Source: Dietzia sp. SLG310A2-38A2 (GTDB taxonomy: Bacteria > Actinomycetota > Actinomycetes > Mycobacteriales > Mycobacteriaceae). From it: DNA of 34,458 nucleotides. The position numbers and the translations under genes were made by a program. The stretch's first letter is position 1; each line of letters opens with the position of its first letter. The DNA lies in contig NZ_JAALDX010000289.1 of assembly GCF_014145095.1 (NCBI RefSeq), positions 1-34,458 of the forward strand, in the 5' to 3' direction. Below, piece by piece: positions 26,468 through 34,458 of the stretch. The notes beneath the pieces are model-generated. The model had not been told where the DNA came from and searched no databases. It saw nothing but the letters and a program-made list of their open reading frames with translations.

Positions 26468-27052
26468 ATGGGTCGCACACAGGGATTCGACACCGCCGCC
26501 GCCGTGCGCCGCGCACGTCAGGTCTTCTGGGAGTCGGGTTACGAGGACGCGGCGATCCCTGCCCTCGAGAGCGCCACCGGCCTGAACCGCTCGAGCATCT
26601 ACAACGCCTTCGGTAGCAAGCGCGGCCTGTTCGACGCGGCGGTCGACAGTTACCTCGACGAGGTCATCCGCCCACTGCTCCAGCCGCTCACCGAGACCCC
26701 TGTCGCCCCCGGCGCGATCGTCGAGTACCTCGCCAGGCTGCGAAGCGCGTTCCTCAACGAAGGCTCCTCGGCGTCCGCGAACGGGTGCCTTCTCATCAAT
26801 TCGGCGAACGCGCCGATCGCGCGGGACGCGGCCGTGCGCGAGGTCGTCGCCGCGTATCGCCAGGAGCTACGCTCCGCCATCGGTCGCGGCGTCGTCGCCC
26901 ACCGGCCAAGCCACGACCCCGAGGCCAACGCCCGGCTCGCAGACGCCTGCACTGCGATGATCGTTGCAGCCTTCGCGCTCACCCGCGTCGACAATGTGGC
27001 CGCGCTGCAGTGCATCGACACCGCAACCCACCTCCTCGACCATCACGCCTGA
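26468..27052 (+). CDS. TetR/AcrR family regulator of the reductase/DUF1304 unit
   Basis: A 194-residue regulator. The DNA-binding domain reads FDTAAAVRRARQVFWESGYE followed by DAAIPALESATGLNRSSIYN and AFGSKRGLFDAAV (about 7-58). The C-terminal domain contains NGCLLINSANAPIARDAAVR, with a conserved cysteine (C103) of the type found in YxaF/LmrA-like and NemR-like regulators, where such a cysteine can sense electrophiles. ATG 26468 is preceded by AAAAGGAG (26453-26460), a strong ribosome site. It faces away from the DUF1304-reductase pair. A repressor relieved by quinones or reactive aldehydes is plausible but unproven. Confidence 0.88.
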   Translation: MGRTQGFDTAAAVRRARQVFWESGYEDAAIPALESATGLNRSSIYNAFGSKRGLFDAAVDSYLDEVIRPLLQPLTETPVAPGAIVEYLARLRSAFLNEGSSASANGCLLINSANAPIARDAAVREVVAAYRQELRSAIGRGVVAHRPSHDPEANARLADACTAMIVAAFALTRVDNVAALQCIDTATHLLDHHA

Positions 27053-27111
27053 CGGCGGAGTAGCCCCGGCGCAGGGCGACGGACCCCGGGGCCGCAGGAC
27101 ACCTCCGTGTA

Positions 27112-27140
27112 CTCTTATTGACAACCGTTCTCAATAAGAG
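27112..27140. promoter_or_regulatory. 29-bp palindromic metalloregulator-type operator
   Basis: Outer arms CTCTTATTGA (27112-27121) and TCAATAAGAG (27131-27140) are perfect; the 9-nt centre CAACCGTTC continues the symmetry except for one C-C pair. The core TGACAACCGTTCTCA fits the 7-1-7 TGAnAAnnnTTnTCA pattern of Fur/Zur boxes, although an ArsR-type site is possible. TACTCT (27110-27115) just upstream is a possible -10, so the operator would sit at +1 of the flavoprotein gene. Confidence 0.65.
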
Positions 27141-27230
27141 GTGGGCGCGAGTGGTCCGAGTGTCGCAGCTGCCGTTCGCGGGTCCGTCTGGCGCGCACGG
27201 GTCACCCACGTGTCACCCGGAAGGAACCCC

Positions 27231-28349
27231 ATGACCTCCACCCCCACGGTCCTCGACGCCCTCGTCATCGGGGCGGGCCCGGCCGGGATAGGGACCGCGC
27301 TCGCCCTGGCGTCCGTCGATGGCCTCGTCTTTGGGGTACTCGAACGGGGAGAGATCGGACAAACGTTCCTGGACTGGCCGGCGGAACAGACGTTCCTGAC
27401 CCCGTCTTTCACCGGCAACGGCTTCGGTGCCACGGACTTGAATGCCGTCCACCCTGAGACCTCACCGGCGTTCAGCCTCGGCGTCGACTATCCCTCCGGA
27501 CGCCAGTACGCCGCCTACCTGCGCGGTGTCGCCAAGCACTTCCACGTCCCCATTCTCGATGGCACGGAGGCCACCTCGGTGACTCCCCGAGACGGGGGTT
27601 TCGAGGTACTCAGCGAGCGCGGATCGGTCCTCGCCCGCTCGGTGGTCTGGGCGGGGGGTGAGTTCGGTGATCCCTCGACACCGCGCATCACCGGACACTC
27701 GCTGCTCGATCACAGCAGCGGACCCGCCGCATGGGCACCGCATCCCGGAGATGTCGTGGTGATCGGCGGCTACGAGTCCGGCATCGACATCGCCTGTCAC
27801 CACGTCCAGCAGGGAGCGCACGTCACCGTTCTGGATTACCAGACTCCCTGGGACGCCGGGACCGGATCCGACCCGTCGTTCCGCCTCGCTCCGCGATCCC
27901 GGATGCGACTGCTCGGTGCGCTGGCGACGGGCAGACTGACCCTCACCGCCGCCCAGGCCGTCAAGGTGTCGAAGACCTCCCAGGGCTACGCCACCCGACT
28001 CGGCGACGGCGACGTCGTGACCAGCGACAGCCCTCCGATCGCAGCCACCGGCTTCGGACCGGGTCTCGGCCCAGTCGCGGACCTGTTCGCCACCCGAGAG
28101 GACGGGTGGCCCGAACTTGACGAGGACGACCAGTCCACGATCACACCCGGCCTCTTCCTGTCCGGACCGACCATCCGCCACCGCGGGTTGAAGTTCTGTT
28201 TTGTCTACAAATTCCGGCAGCGCTTCGCGCATATCGCCCGGATCATCGGTGAGCGGGCGGACAAGAACGTCGACGCCCTCGAGGCGTGGCGCGCCGCGGG
28301 AATGCTGACCGACGACCTGTCGTGCTGCGGGGTGGACTGCGCGTGCTGA
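27231..28349 (+). CDS. NAD(P)/FAD-dependent oxidoreductase with Cys-rich tail (CzcO-like)
   Basis: A 372-residue two-dinucleotide-fold flavoprotein. The FAD-binding GxGxxG is LVIGAGPAGIG (14-19) and the NAD(P)-binding site is VVIGGYESGIDIA (179-184 GGYESG). GYATRLGDGDVVTSDSPPIA and the FATREDG segment lie in the C-terminal half. The last residues are DDLSCCGVDCAC, four cysteines in a CC-x3-C-x-C pattern expected to bind metal. It resembles CzcO/ArsO-type proteins linked to metal and arsenic handling. ATG 27231 follows GGAAGGA. The transporter gene begins inside its last codons (GTG 28343 versus stop 28347-28349), so the two are translated together. Substrate unknown. Confidence 0.82.
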   Translation: MTSTPTVLDALVIGAGPAGIGTALALASVDGLVFGVLERGEIGQTFLDWPAEQTFLTPSFTGNGFGATDLNAVHPETSPAFSLGVDYPSGRQYAAYLRGVAKHFHVPILDGTEATSVTPRDGGFEVLSERGSVLARSVVWAGGEFGDPSTPRITGHSLLDHSSGPAAWAPHPGDVVVIGGYESGIDIACHHVQQGAHVTVLDYQTPWDAGTGSDPSFRLAPRSRMRLLGALATGRLTLTAAQAVKVSKTSQGYATRLGDGDVVTSDSPPIAATGFGPGLGPVADLFATREDGWPELDEDDQSTITPGLFLSGPTIRHRGLKFCFVYKFRQRFAHIARIIGERADKNVDALEAWRAAGMLTDDLSCCGVDCAC

Positions 28350-29398
28350 GGGTAGCGCTCGGCGCGTTCCGGGGCCCCCGCCCCCTGGCCGTCACGGCGC
28401 TCTTCCTCACCGCAATCGGCCTCGGGAGCGCGATCGGTGCGTGGGCACCGACCGCGGCGGGCCAGCTGAGCGGAGCCGTCGACCATCTGGTGCTGGTGCT
28501 CGTGGCCGCCATCTTCTTCACGCTGCGGATCGACGGCATGCCGGCGCTGCGCCGCGCGCCTCGGATGGTGTTCCTGGCCGTCGGGACCAATTTCCTCATC
28601 ATCCCAGTGATCGCATGGGCGCTGACCTCGGTCCTGGTGCCTGACGACGCCCTCCGACTCGGGGTACTAATCTACTGCCTGTTCCCCTGCACCGACTGGT
28701 TTCTCGGTTTCACGCGCCTCGCCGGTGGGGACACGGCGGTCGGATCCGCCCTCATCCCCATCCAGCTGGCCCTGCAGCTGGCCCTGTATCCCGTGTGGCT
28801 GGGTGTGTTCGCAGGCCAGCAGGTTGACGATGCCCTTGCTGTGGCCGGGCCCGCACTCCTCACCTGGTTCGTGGTCCCGGCCGGGATCGCACTCTCACTC
28901 CGCTGGCTGCTCGGCCTGGTCGCCACGCCACGTCTGAGTACCCGGATCATCGACGCCGTCGACGGCACTGTGCCATTCGTCATCGTCGCCCTGATCGTGT
29001 GCCTGTTCGCAGGCAACGTGGGCACCATCCTGGCCGACCCGTCCGCGTTCGGCTGGGTGCTGCTCGTGGTGTTCCTGTTCTTCGTCGTCGTCTACGTCGT
29101 AGGCGAGACGATCTCCAGGGGCTTCGGTCTCAGCCACCCCGAGCATGTACTCCTCACCATGACCACCTCGGCCCGAAATGCCCCGCTCATGCTGGCGGTC
29201 AGCACGATCGCACTACCAGATCAGCCCGTGATTGCCGCCGCGATTGTGATCGGCATGCTGGTCGAGTTCCCCCACCTCACCGCTCTTACCCACCTGCTCG
29301 CCAGGCAGCGACAACGCGGGCACGCGCGCGGTGACGGTCACCTCCTGGCCAGGGCGGTGCCGCGACCGGCAACCGAGGTCGATCACCGGGGCCGTTAG
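28343..29398 (+). CDS. BASS/ACR3-type transporter (bile acid:sodium symporter superfamily)
   Basis: A 351-residue membrane protein with about nine or ten helices. Segments include ALFLTAIGLGSAIGAW, HLVLVLVAAIFFTLRID, LIYCLFPCTDWFLGFTRLAG, TAVGSALIPIQLALQLALYP and TMTTSARNAPLMLAVSTIAL. The PCTDWFLGFTRLA segment and the late ARNAPLMLA re-entrant motif are typical of the arsenite efflux/bile acid symporter (BART) group, and related actinobacterial proteins are annotated as arsenic-resistance transporters. GTG 28343 overlaps the flavoprotein stop and has GGGGTGG about 8 nt upstream; the longer frame starting further upstream would overlap deeply with the flavoprotein. The transported compound is not known. 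Confidence 0.75.
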   Translation: MLRVALGAFRGPRPLAVTALFLTAIGLGSAIGAWAPTAAGQLSGAVDHLVLVLVAAIFFTLRIDGMPALRRAPRMVFLAVGTNFLIIPVIAWALTSVLVPDDALRLGVLIYCLFPCTDWFLGFTRLAGGDTAVGSALIPIQLALQLALYPVWLGVFAGQQVDDALAVAGPALLTWFVVPAGIALSLRWLLGLVATPRLSTRIIDAVDGTVPFVIVALIVCLFAGNVGTILADPSAFGWVLLVVFLFFVVVYVVGETISRGFGLSHPEHVLLTMTTSARNAPLMLAVSTIALPDQPVIAAAIVIGMLVEFPHLTALTHLLARQRQRGHARGDGHLLARAVPRPATEVDHRGR

Positions 29399-29446
29399 CG
29401 GGTGAGAGACAGCGCCGCACTCCCCCGAGGTTCCCCGGTCTGGGAG

Positions 29447-29458
29447 TACCGTCGTCCG
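29447..29458 (+). promoter_or_regulatory. Leaderless-type -10 element of the HEAT-like gene
   Basis: TACCGT (29447-29452) lies 6 nt before ATG 29459, without a Shine-Dalgarno. Confidence 0.4.
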
Positions 29459-30145
29459 ATGAGCACCGCCGAGTCATCGACCGACGACTTGCGGGCGATG
29501 GAAGCAGCACTGTGGCCGGCGTACCTGTCGGCCCGTTCCGGCCTCCCCGGCCCTCGCGCCAACCTCTCGTTGCTCACCGTCGCCGCGAGACTCGCGGACG
29601 GCCGCGCCATCGAGGCGATGAGGACCGACGGCGGCGAGTACCCCGCGATGTGCGCGGCCGCGGCCTTCGGATTGAGAGCGGGCAGCGCGGCGTGCGAGGA
29701 CAGCGCCCGGGCGCTCGCGACGGATGAACGGTGGCGGGTGCGCGAGGGAGTCGCCATCGGTCTCCAGCTCCTCGGTGAGGACTCGCCCGACGTGTTGATC
29801 GGGATAGTCCAGAGGTGGGCCGATGATCCCGAACTGTATCTCCAGCGCATCGCCACCGTCGCCATCTGCGAGCCGCGCCTGCTGCGCACGGCCCCGGCGG
29901 CGGCCGTCGCCGTCGACGTGTGTCGACGCTGTACACGCCATCTCACTGCTCTTCCGCCGGCACTGCGGACCAGCCCTGCAGCCCGAAACCTCCGCCAGGC
30001 GCTGGGGTACTGCTGGAGCATCGCCGTGGCCGCCGATCCGGACCCCGGCCTGGCCGCATTCCGTGACCTCCCGACGGACGACCGCGACGTCGAGTGGATC
30101 GTCACCCAGAATCTGCGCAAGAAGCGACTCGCGGCGCTGGTGTGA
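29459..30145 (+). CDS. HEAT-repeat-like protein
   Basis: A 228-residue helical protein. Alternating helix pairs are visible: MEAALWPAYLSARSGLPGPR, ANLSLLTVAARLADGRAIEA and MCAAAAFGLRAGSAACEDSA, then RWRVREGVAIGLQLLGEDSP, VLIGIVQRWADDPELYLQRI and ATVAICEPRLL. The RVREGVAIGLQLLGED segment is a typical HEAT/PBS-type helical repeat. The C-terminus QNLRKKRLAALV is basic, as in DNA alkylation repair-like HEAT proteins. No catalytic motif is seen, so it is probably a binding scaffold. It is 60 nt after the transporter, has a leaderless-type start, and converges on the HerA-like gene with 35 bp between stops. Confidence 0.65.
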   Translation: MSTAESSTDDLRAMEAALWPAYLSARSGLPGPRANLSLLTVAARLADGRAIEAMRTDGGEYPAMCAAAAFGLRAGSAACEDSARALATDERWRVREGVAIGLQLLGEDSPDVLIGIVQRWADDPELYLQRIATVAICEPRLLRTAPAAAVAVDVCRRCTRHLTALPPALRTSPAARNLRQALGYCWSIAVAADPDPGLAAFRDLPTDDRDVEWIVTQNLRKKRLAALV

Positions 30146-30180
30146 CGCCTGCGCCCGGGAACACGGGAGAGAGCGTCACC

Positions 30181-31272
30181 TCACCCGTCGTCGCGTAGGG
30201 GAACCCGGACGTCCCCACCCGACTCCTCGGTGATCCGGCGGCCCATCTGCACGTACGTCGGCTCGGCGAGGAAGCCCCCGGCGAAGAGCGCCTGGCCCTG
30301 TGCGAACGAGGCCGATCGCCGTATCTGGTCCTCGCCGGCGAAGCCGAACACTTCTGCGAGCTCCATCAGGTCCCTGGGCGAGTTGACGCGCATCAGACCC
30401 AGGTTGTCGCACTGCGAGAGCACGTTGGGGTGGATCTTGTTCGGTCGCTGCGTGGAGAGCAACAACCACAGCCCGAACTTCCGGCCCTCCGCGGCGATCT
30501 GGACCAGTTGGCGGGTGAGCGCCCGCTCGACGTCGGTCTGCGGATCGGGCGGGCAGAGATTGTGCGCCTCGTCGATCACGATGAGGATCGGCTCGCGATC
30601 CTCGCGCCTCGTCCACAGGTGCTCCACGACGGCCAACGCCGCCACCTTGGACTCGGCCGGGTGGGTGAAGCCGCCGAGATCCATCACCGTGGCGCGGGGG
30701 CGTTGATCGATCACGTCGACGACAGAACTCGCGCCCCTGGACCACAGATCCCACTCGAGCACCTGGAGGTTCTCCATCCGGTAGGACAGTCGGACCTCCC
30801 CGGGGTCGGACGAGGCCCGGAGGGTCGCGAGCGCCTCCACCGAGTCGAAATCCTCCGCGCGGACGTTGGTGCGCAGGAGGACGTTGTACTCCTCCGCGTC
30901 CGCGATCGGGTCGAGCTGCAACAAGGCGGCCTTGGACGCCGGGGACAGGTCCACGTACCGGGCGTGCAACCGTTCCCCCGCACCCTCCGACGAGCGCAGC
31001 ACCCTGATGTCGAGCTCCGCGAGCCGGGCCACCTCGGCCGCACCGGCCTCCTCGCGGGCCTCGGGCAGCCTGACGAAGTCCGCATTCGGGTCGAGGATGA
31101 CCATGGGGAGTTCGGTGTGCAGCAGTAGCTGTTCGAGGACCACGCCCAGCGCGTAGGTCTTCCCGCTGCCGCTCTGCCCGCACCAGAAGGTGTGGCGGTT
31201 GAAGCGACGGGCGTCCAACCGGACCGGGGCATCCGGAGCGCCCACCGCGCTGCCGATCGTGATCTCGGTCAT
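30181..31272 (-). CDS. HerA/DUF87-type ATP-binding protein
   Basis: A 363-residue P-loop ATPase of the HerA/FtsK-like class. Walker A is GQSGSGKT (32-39), preceded by RRFNRHTFW. VILDPNADFVRL follows the first strand, and Walker B is ILIVIDEAHNLCPP with the DEAH acid. LLLSTQRPNKIHPNVLSQCD (sensor region) and LAEVFGFAGEDQIRRSASFA complete the DUF87 pattern. HerA proteins are hexameric DNA translocases; archaeal ones work with NurA, and others occur in phage-defence pairs with SIR2 or other effectors. No nuclease or effector gene adjoins it here, so the partner is unknown. ATG 31272 is chosen on GGGG about 5 nt upstream; an in-frame ATG at 31311 is a poorer alternative. Confidence 0.85.
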   Translation of the reverse strand: MTEITIGSAVGAPDAPVRLDARRFNRHTFWCGQSGSGKTYALGVVLEQLLLHTELPMVILDPNADFVRLPEAREEAGAAEVARLAELDIRVLRSSEGAGERLHARYVDLSPASKAALLQLDPIADAEEYNVLLRTNVRAEDFDSVEALATLRASSDPGEVRLSYRMENLQVLEWDLWSRGASSVVDVIDQRPRATVMDLGGFTHPAESKVAALAVVEHLWTRREDREPILIVIDEAHNLCPPDPQTDVERALTRQLVQIAAEGRKFGLWLLLSTQRPNKIHPNVLSQCDNLGLMRVNSPRDLMELAEVFGFAGEDQIRRSASFAQGQALFAGGFLAEPTYVQMGRRITEESGGDVRVPLRDDG

Positions 31273-31359
31273 CGTCACCCCTTGCGTGCACACCGGTGGA
31301 GGAGATCCCATCTAATCACCGGCGTTCCGCCCCCAGGCGCGAAATCGGTCAGTGCGGTA

Positions 31360-32112
31360 CTACCCCTCGTCCGTGAGGTTGATCGTCCACTCGTCACGGT
31401 GCGACACGATGAGCACCGAGGGCCCGGGAGCCAGATCGAGGCCGAACTCTGCATCGGCACTGGGGGTGGTCACCACATTTTTCGGAGTCCCGCCCGAGCG
31501 AGGGAGGGAGAACTCAGTGACCGCCATCCCGACAGCGGTGTCTGCTCGGCTCCCCGTGATCACACCGCCCTCCCCGTCGTACAGAAAGACCCGCGTGCCT
31601 CGTCCCTCGCTCGCCAGCGGCGGGGCCGACGACACCGGCAGCACCGAGAGCTCCCACACGCCGTCCCCCTCGACCTCGAGCCCGTGCGGAGCGGGATTCG
31701 CCGGCCACCACATCGACTCGCCGTCAAAGGTCCCCCGGTCGGCGGTGTTCGCTTCGATCACGCCGTCAATGAGGATCATCTGTTTCTCGCCCTCGGCATC
31801 CAGACTCCACAGAACTAGTGGTTCGGTTCCCTCATAGGTCATCCGGACGATTCCGCCATCCGCGTCCGCGACTTCGGGGGGTAGCGGGACGACCGCCTCG
31901 CCCTCGCCTGACGCCTCGACGGCATCGAAGCTCCCATACCGCTCGTCCGCGCTCTCTGCCGCGGAGCTGTCGCCAGAATCCGGAGACGGCGACGAGGATG
32001 CCCCGGGGTAATCGGTCGACGGAGAATCACCCGAGCATCCGACGAGGAACGTGGCGAGTGCGACCACCACTGCCCCAGCGGCGAGACGGCCGCGTGGAGA
32101 TCCGACCATCAT
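31360..32112 (-). CDS. Putative lipoprotein
   Basis: A 250-residue exported protein. Arg-containing n-region, hydrophobic AAGAVVVALATFLVGCSG, and an LVGC lipobox put the lipidated cysteine near residue 26. A Ser/Pro/Asp-rich linker follows (DSPSTDYPGASSSPSPDSGD), as is usual for cell-wall-tethered proteins. The remaining domain is beta-rich and acidic (RMTYEGTEPLVLWSLDAEGE, GVWELSVLPVSSAPPL, EWTINLTDEG), which I do not recognise. Three consecutive start codons occur (GTG 32115, ATG 32112, ATG 32109); ATG 32112 is used, with an AGGGG 14 nt upstream, so the start is uncertain by one or two codons. It lies beyond the tRNA terminator. Confidence 0.7.
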   Translation of the reverse strand: MMVGSPRGRLAAGAVVVALATFLVGCSGDSPSTDYPGASSSPSPDSGDSSAAESADERYGSFDAVEASGEGEAVVPLPPEVADADGGIVRMTYEGTEPLVLWSLDAEGEKQMILIDGVIEANTADRGTFDGESMWWPANPAPHGLEVEGDGVWELSVLPVSSAPPLASEGRGTRVFLYDGEGGVITGSRADTAVGMAVTEFSLPRSGGTPKNVVTTPSADAEFGLDLAPGPSVLIVSHRDEWTINLTDEG

Positions 32113-32192
32113 CACTAGTCGATCAACCCCTGAGGTACCACGTCACGGCGGAGGATCGCCGCTGTCTCGTAGCGTGCCATAGCGAACGACTC

Positions 32193-32224
32193 AGGGGCGG
32201 TCTCCCCTACGGGAAACCGCCCCT
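32193..32224 (-). terminator. Strong hairpin terminator downstream of tRNA-Pro
   Basis: AGGGGCGGT (32193-32201) and ACCGCCCCT (32216-32224) pair over 9 bp; after one mismatch TCCC (32203-32206) and GGGA (32211-32214) continue the stem around a 4-nt loop. It begins 7 nt after the tRNA 3' end and has no U-tract. Confidence 0.7.
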
Positions 32225-32230
32225 GCTCTG

Positions 32231-32304
<74 letters not shown>

Positions 32305-32336
32305 CCCGCCACCGCGTCTCGCGCGGCGACTGGATC

Positions 32337-32342
32337 AGACTA
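32337..32342 (-). promoter_or_regulatory. Candidate -10 of tRNA-Pro
   Basis: TAGTCT on the reverse strand, 32 nt before the mature tRNA. The start near 32330 would leave a leader of about 25 nt. A perfect 10-bp palindrome GGAGCGCTCC (32356-32365) lies just upstream and could end der transcription. The -35 is unclear. Confidence 0.4.
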
Positions 32343-32375
32343 GCGCACGCCTGTGGGAGCGCTCCAATCGCCTGG

Positions 32376-33833
32376 TCACTTGCGCTGTCGACGCTCCTTG
32401 ACGCGCACGTTCACCCGGACCGGAGAGCCGTCGAAACCGAACGTCTCGCGCAATCGCCGCTCCAGGAATCGCCGGTAGCCCGCCTCCAGGAATCCGGTGG
32501 AGAAGAACACGAACGTGGGGGGCCGGGTGGTGGCCTGGGTGCAGAAGCGGATCCGCGGCAGCTTCCCGCCGCGCATCGGCGGCGGGGTGGCGGCCACGAC
32601 CTCGCTCATCCACGTGTTGAGGGGACCCGTGGGGATGCGCTTGTCCCAGGAGTCGAGCGCGCCCTCCATCGCCGGCACCAGCTTGGCCAGCGCACGGCCC
32701 GTGGTGGCCGAGATGTTCACTCGGTACGCCCACGTGAGGATCTTCGACAGCTCCCTGTCGATCTCCTTGTCCAGGTCGTACCGGCGGTCCTCATCAACCA
32801 GGTCCCATTTGTTGAAGGCGATCACCAGCGCCCGACCGGCATCGGCGACCATGGAGATGACCCGCAGGTCCTGTTCCGTGATCGGTTCCGAGGCGTCCAG
32901 CAGTAGCACCACGACCTCGGCGGCCTCGATGGCACCGCGGGTACGGAGCGAGGCGTAGTACTCGTGCCCGTACGCCTGATTGACCTTCCGCCGCAGACCG
33001 GCGGTGTCCACGAAGCGCCACGTCTTGCCGCCCAGTTCGACGAGCGAGTCCACGGGGTCGACGGTGGTTCCGGCGACGTTGTCGACCACCGACCGCTCCT
33101 CGCCGGTGAGCTTGTTGAGCAGGCTCGACTTGCCGACGTTGGGCTTGCCGACCAGCGCCACGCGCCGCGGCGCGTTGGTCGCCTCACGCATCCGGGCCTT
33201 GGAGGGCAGCTGGCGGAGGATCTCGTCAAGCAGGTCGGCGGTCCCGCGGCCGTGCGCGGCGGAGATGGCATAGGGCTGGTCGAGGCCCAGCCCCCAGAAC
33301 TCGGCCGACTGCAGCTCGGCCTTCTCGCTGTCCACTTTGTTGACCGCCAGGATCACGGGGGTGTCCGAGCGGCGCAGGCTCTTGGCCACGGTCTCGTCGG
33401 CCGAGGTGATGCCCACGTTCCCGTCGCACACCAGGACGATGAGGTCGGCGGTGCCCATCGCGATCTCGGCCTGCTGCGCGATGGAGCGGTGCATGCCCTT
33501 GGCGTCCTGCTCCCACCCGCCGGTGTCCTGCACCATGAAGGTGCGGCCGTTCCACAGGGCCTCGTACGAGACGCGGTCCCTGGTCACTCCGGGAACGTCC
33601 TCCACGACAGCCTCGCGCCGGCCGATGATCCGGTTGACCAGAGTGGATTTGCCCACGTTGGGGCGGCCCACGATGGCGACGGTGGGCAGGATCTCCACCC
33701 CGTCGACCTCGGCGCCGATCTCGTCGGCCCATTCCTCGGCCACGGCGTCCCAGTCCGTGTCGTCGTTCCAGGCGTCCTCGACGGTCTCCTCGACGGGGCC
33801 GGTGGGGAGGTCGAAGTCCTCGTTGCTGCTCAC
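32376..33833 (-). CDS. der: Ribosome-associated GTPase Der (EngA)
   Basis: A 485-residue double-GTPase required for 50S ribosome assembly. The first G domain has P-loop GRPNVGKS (56-63), with DTGGW (G3) and NKVD (G4). The second has GKPNVGKS (229-236), DTAGLRRK and NKWD. The C-terminal KH-like domain contains [20 protein letters not shown] and ends [15 protein letters not shown] 50-residue acidic N-terminal extension precedes the first domain, as in other actinobacteria. GTG 33833 overlaps the TGA of cmk as GTGA, so it is translationally coupled to cmk. Confidence 0.97.
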   Translation of the reverse strand: MSSNEDFDLPTGPVEETVEDAWNDDTDWDAVAEEWADEIGAEVDGVEILPTVAIVGRPNVGKSTLVNRIIGRREAVVEDVPGVTRDRVSYEALWNGRTFMVQDTGGWEQDAKGMHRSIAQQAEIAMGTADLIVLVCDGNVGITSADETVAKSLRRSDTPVILAVNKVDSEKAELQSAEFWGLGLDQPYAISAAHGRGTADLLDEILRQLPSKARMREATNAPRRVALVGKPNVGKSSLLNKLTGEERSVVDNVAGTTVDPVDSLVELGGKTWRFVDTAGLRRKVNQAYGHEYYASLRTRGAIEAAEVVVLLLDASEPITEQDLRVISMVADAGRALVIAFNKWDLVDEDRRYDLDKEIDRELSKILTWAYRVNISATTGRALAKLVPAMEGALDSWDKRIPTGPLNTWMSEVVAATPPPMRGGKLPRIRFCTQATTRPPTFVFFSTGFLEAGYRRFLERRLRETFGFDGSPVRVNVRVKERRQRK

Positions 33834-34458
33834 TGTGTGTTCCCTTCTGCGGCGTCGGCGTGCGACGCGTCGGCGCCCTGGGCGAGTGCGACCAACCGGT
33901 CGAGCACCTCGTCGAGGGTGAGGTCTGAGGTGTCGATGACGATCGCGTCCTCTGCGGGCCGGAGCGGGCTCGCGGCGCGGGTGGAGTCCTTGCGGTCCCG
34001 CTCGACCACCGCGGCCAGCACCTCGTCGTAGTCGGCGTCACGACCGGCCGCCAGGTCCTGCTCGGTCCGGCGACGGGCCCGGATCTCCGGGCTCGCGGTG
34101 AGATACACCTTCACCTCGGCGTCGGGGAGCACCACGGTGCCGATGTCGCGGCCCTCGAGGACGACGGTGCCACCACCGGAGGCCAGGCGACGCTGCAGTC
34201 CGACCAGGTTGACCCGGACCTCCGGTACGGCGGAGACGGCCGAGACGCCTGCGGTGACGCGGGCGGTGCGGATCTCCTCGCTCACGTCCTCGCCGGCGAG
34301 CAGGATCCGCTCGGATCCCGCGTCGGTGCCGATCTCCATCGGCAGATCAGCGGACGTGGCGATCACCGCGGCGGCGTCCTCCGGGTCGATCCCGGCGCGC
34401 AGCACCTGCAGGGTGGCCACGCGGTACATCGCACCGGTGTCGAGGTAGGCCCCGCCGA
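33830..34458 (-). CDS. cmk: Cytidylate kinase, N-terminus beyond the window
   Basis: About 209 codons of the C-terminal part of CMP kinase, which phosphorylates CMP and dCMP. The visible sequence starts [17 protein letters not shown], which is the family's CMP-binding N-terminal segment after the P-loop, so roughly 25 residues including the Walker A loop are outside. [20 protein letters not shown] with [10 protein letters not shown] and [20 protein letters not shown] are canonical Cmk motifs. It overlaps der by 4 nt (GTGA). Confidence 0.95.
   Translation of the reverse strand, partial: GGAYLDTGAMYRVATLQVLRAGIDPEDAAAVIATSADLPMEIGTDAGSERILLAGEDVSEEIRTARVTAGVSAVSAVPEVRVNLVGLQRRLASGGGTVVLEGRDIGTVVLPDAEVKVYLTASPEIRARRRTEQDLAAGRDADYDEVLAAVVERDRKDSTRAASPLRPAEDAIVIDTSDLTLDEVLDRLVALAQGADASHADAAEGNTQ

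Noticed and set aside
29402-31291. HerA-like ATPase as part of a phage-defence island
   Set aside because: No nuclease, SIR2, restriction, toxin or integrase genes nearby; neighbours are transporter, HEAT-like and lipoprotein genes.

Overview
The window is high-GC actinobacterial chromosome from the Mycobacteriales, most likely Dietzia or a close relative. The evidence is the block secA2, pgsA2, gcvH, garA, ftsR-type merR, DUF151, resR-type merR, gcvP. It follows the order of Mycobacterium tuberculosis Rv1821-Rv1832. A cmk-der-tRNA-Pro block at the right end is also mycobacterial in order. The genus is a judgement from protein similarity as I recall it, not from a search. Most genes are ordinary chromosomal genes with Shine-Dalgarno starts or with starts that look leaderless.

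Layout. 1-969: C-terminally cut DUF4192 gene (-). 1236-2171: PAC2-family gene (+), followed immediately by a complete 1072-bp IS481-family element (2173-3244) with a perfect 6-bp target duplication. 3245-3821: gene debris, namely an internally deleted merR-type gene and an alpha/beta-hydrolase fragment flanking a perfect 20-bp operator-like palindrome. 3822-10715: plus-strand genes for a Ski2-like helicase with a DUF3516-type tail, DUF3817, TetR, a NUDT19-like Nudix protein, a TY-Chap protein, a lipoprotein and a small zinc-ribbon protein, with a YchJ-like gene (-) between the last two. 10745-12301: acyl-CoA synthetase (+). 12339-24761: a long minus-strand run with an HDWG hydrolase, an unknown protein, gcvP behind a tandem glycine riboswitch, the two MerR regulators, DUF151, garA, gcvH, pgsA2, secA2 and a second unknown protein. 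24895-27052: a stress-type cassette (zinc-independent reductase, DUF1304 membrane protein, divergent TetR with doubled operator). 27112-29398: a flavoprotein with a Cys-rich tail, overlapping a BASS/ACR3-type transporter gene, behind a 29-bp palindrome. 29459-31272: convergent HEAT-like and HerA-like ATPase genes. 31360-32112: lipoprotein. 32193-34458: terminator hairpin, tRNA-Pro(GGG), der and partial cmk.

How the parts connect. GcvP and GcvH are glycine cleavage components, but they are transcribed separately here; only gcvP has the riboswitch. GarA, the phospho-switch on 2-oxoglutarate and glutamate enzymes, lies directly downstream of gcvH and is translationally coupled to the FtsR-type regulator. 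SecA2 and PgsA2 are coupled by an ATGA overlap. The orthologues of Rv1823-Rv1825 expected between pgsA2 and gcvH are absent. No phage, CRISPR array or recognisable defence island is present. The most unusual items are the IS insertion at a stop codon inside a former hairpin, the ribosome-site-sequestering hairpin of its transposase, the flavoprotein/transporter pair under a strong palindrome, the TetR cassette with operators flanking the -10, and the repeated leaderless-type start signals.
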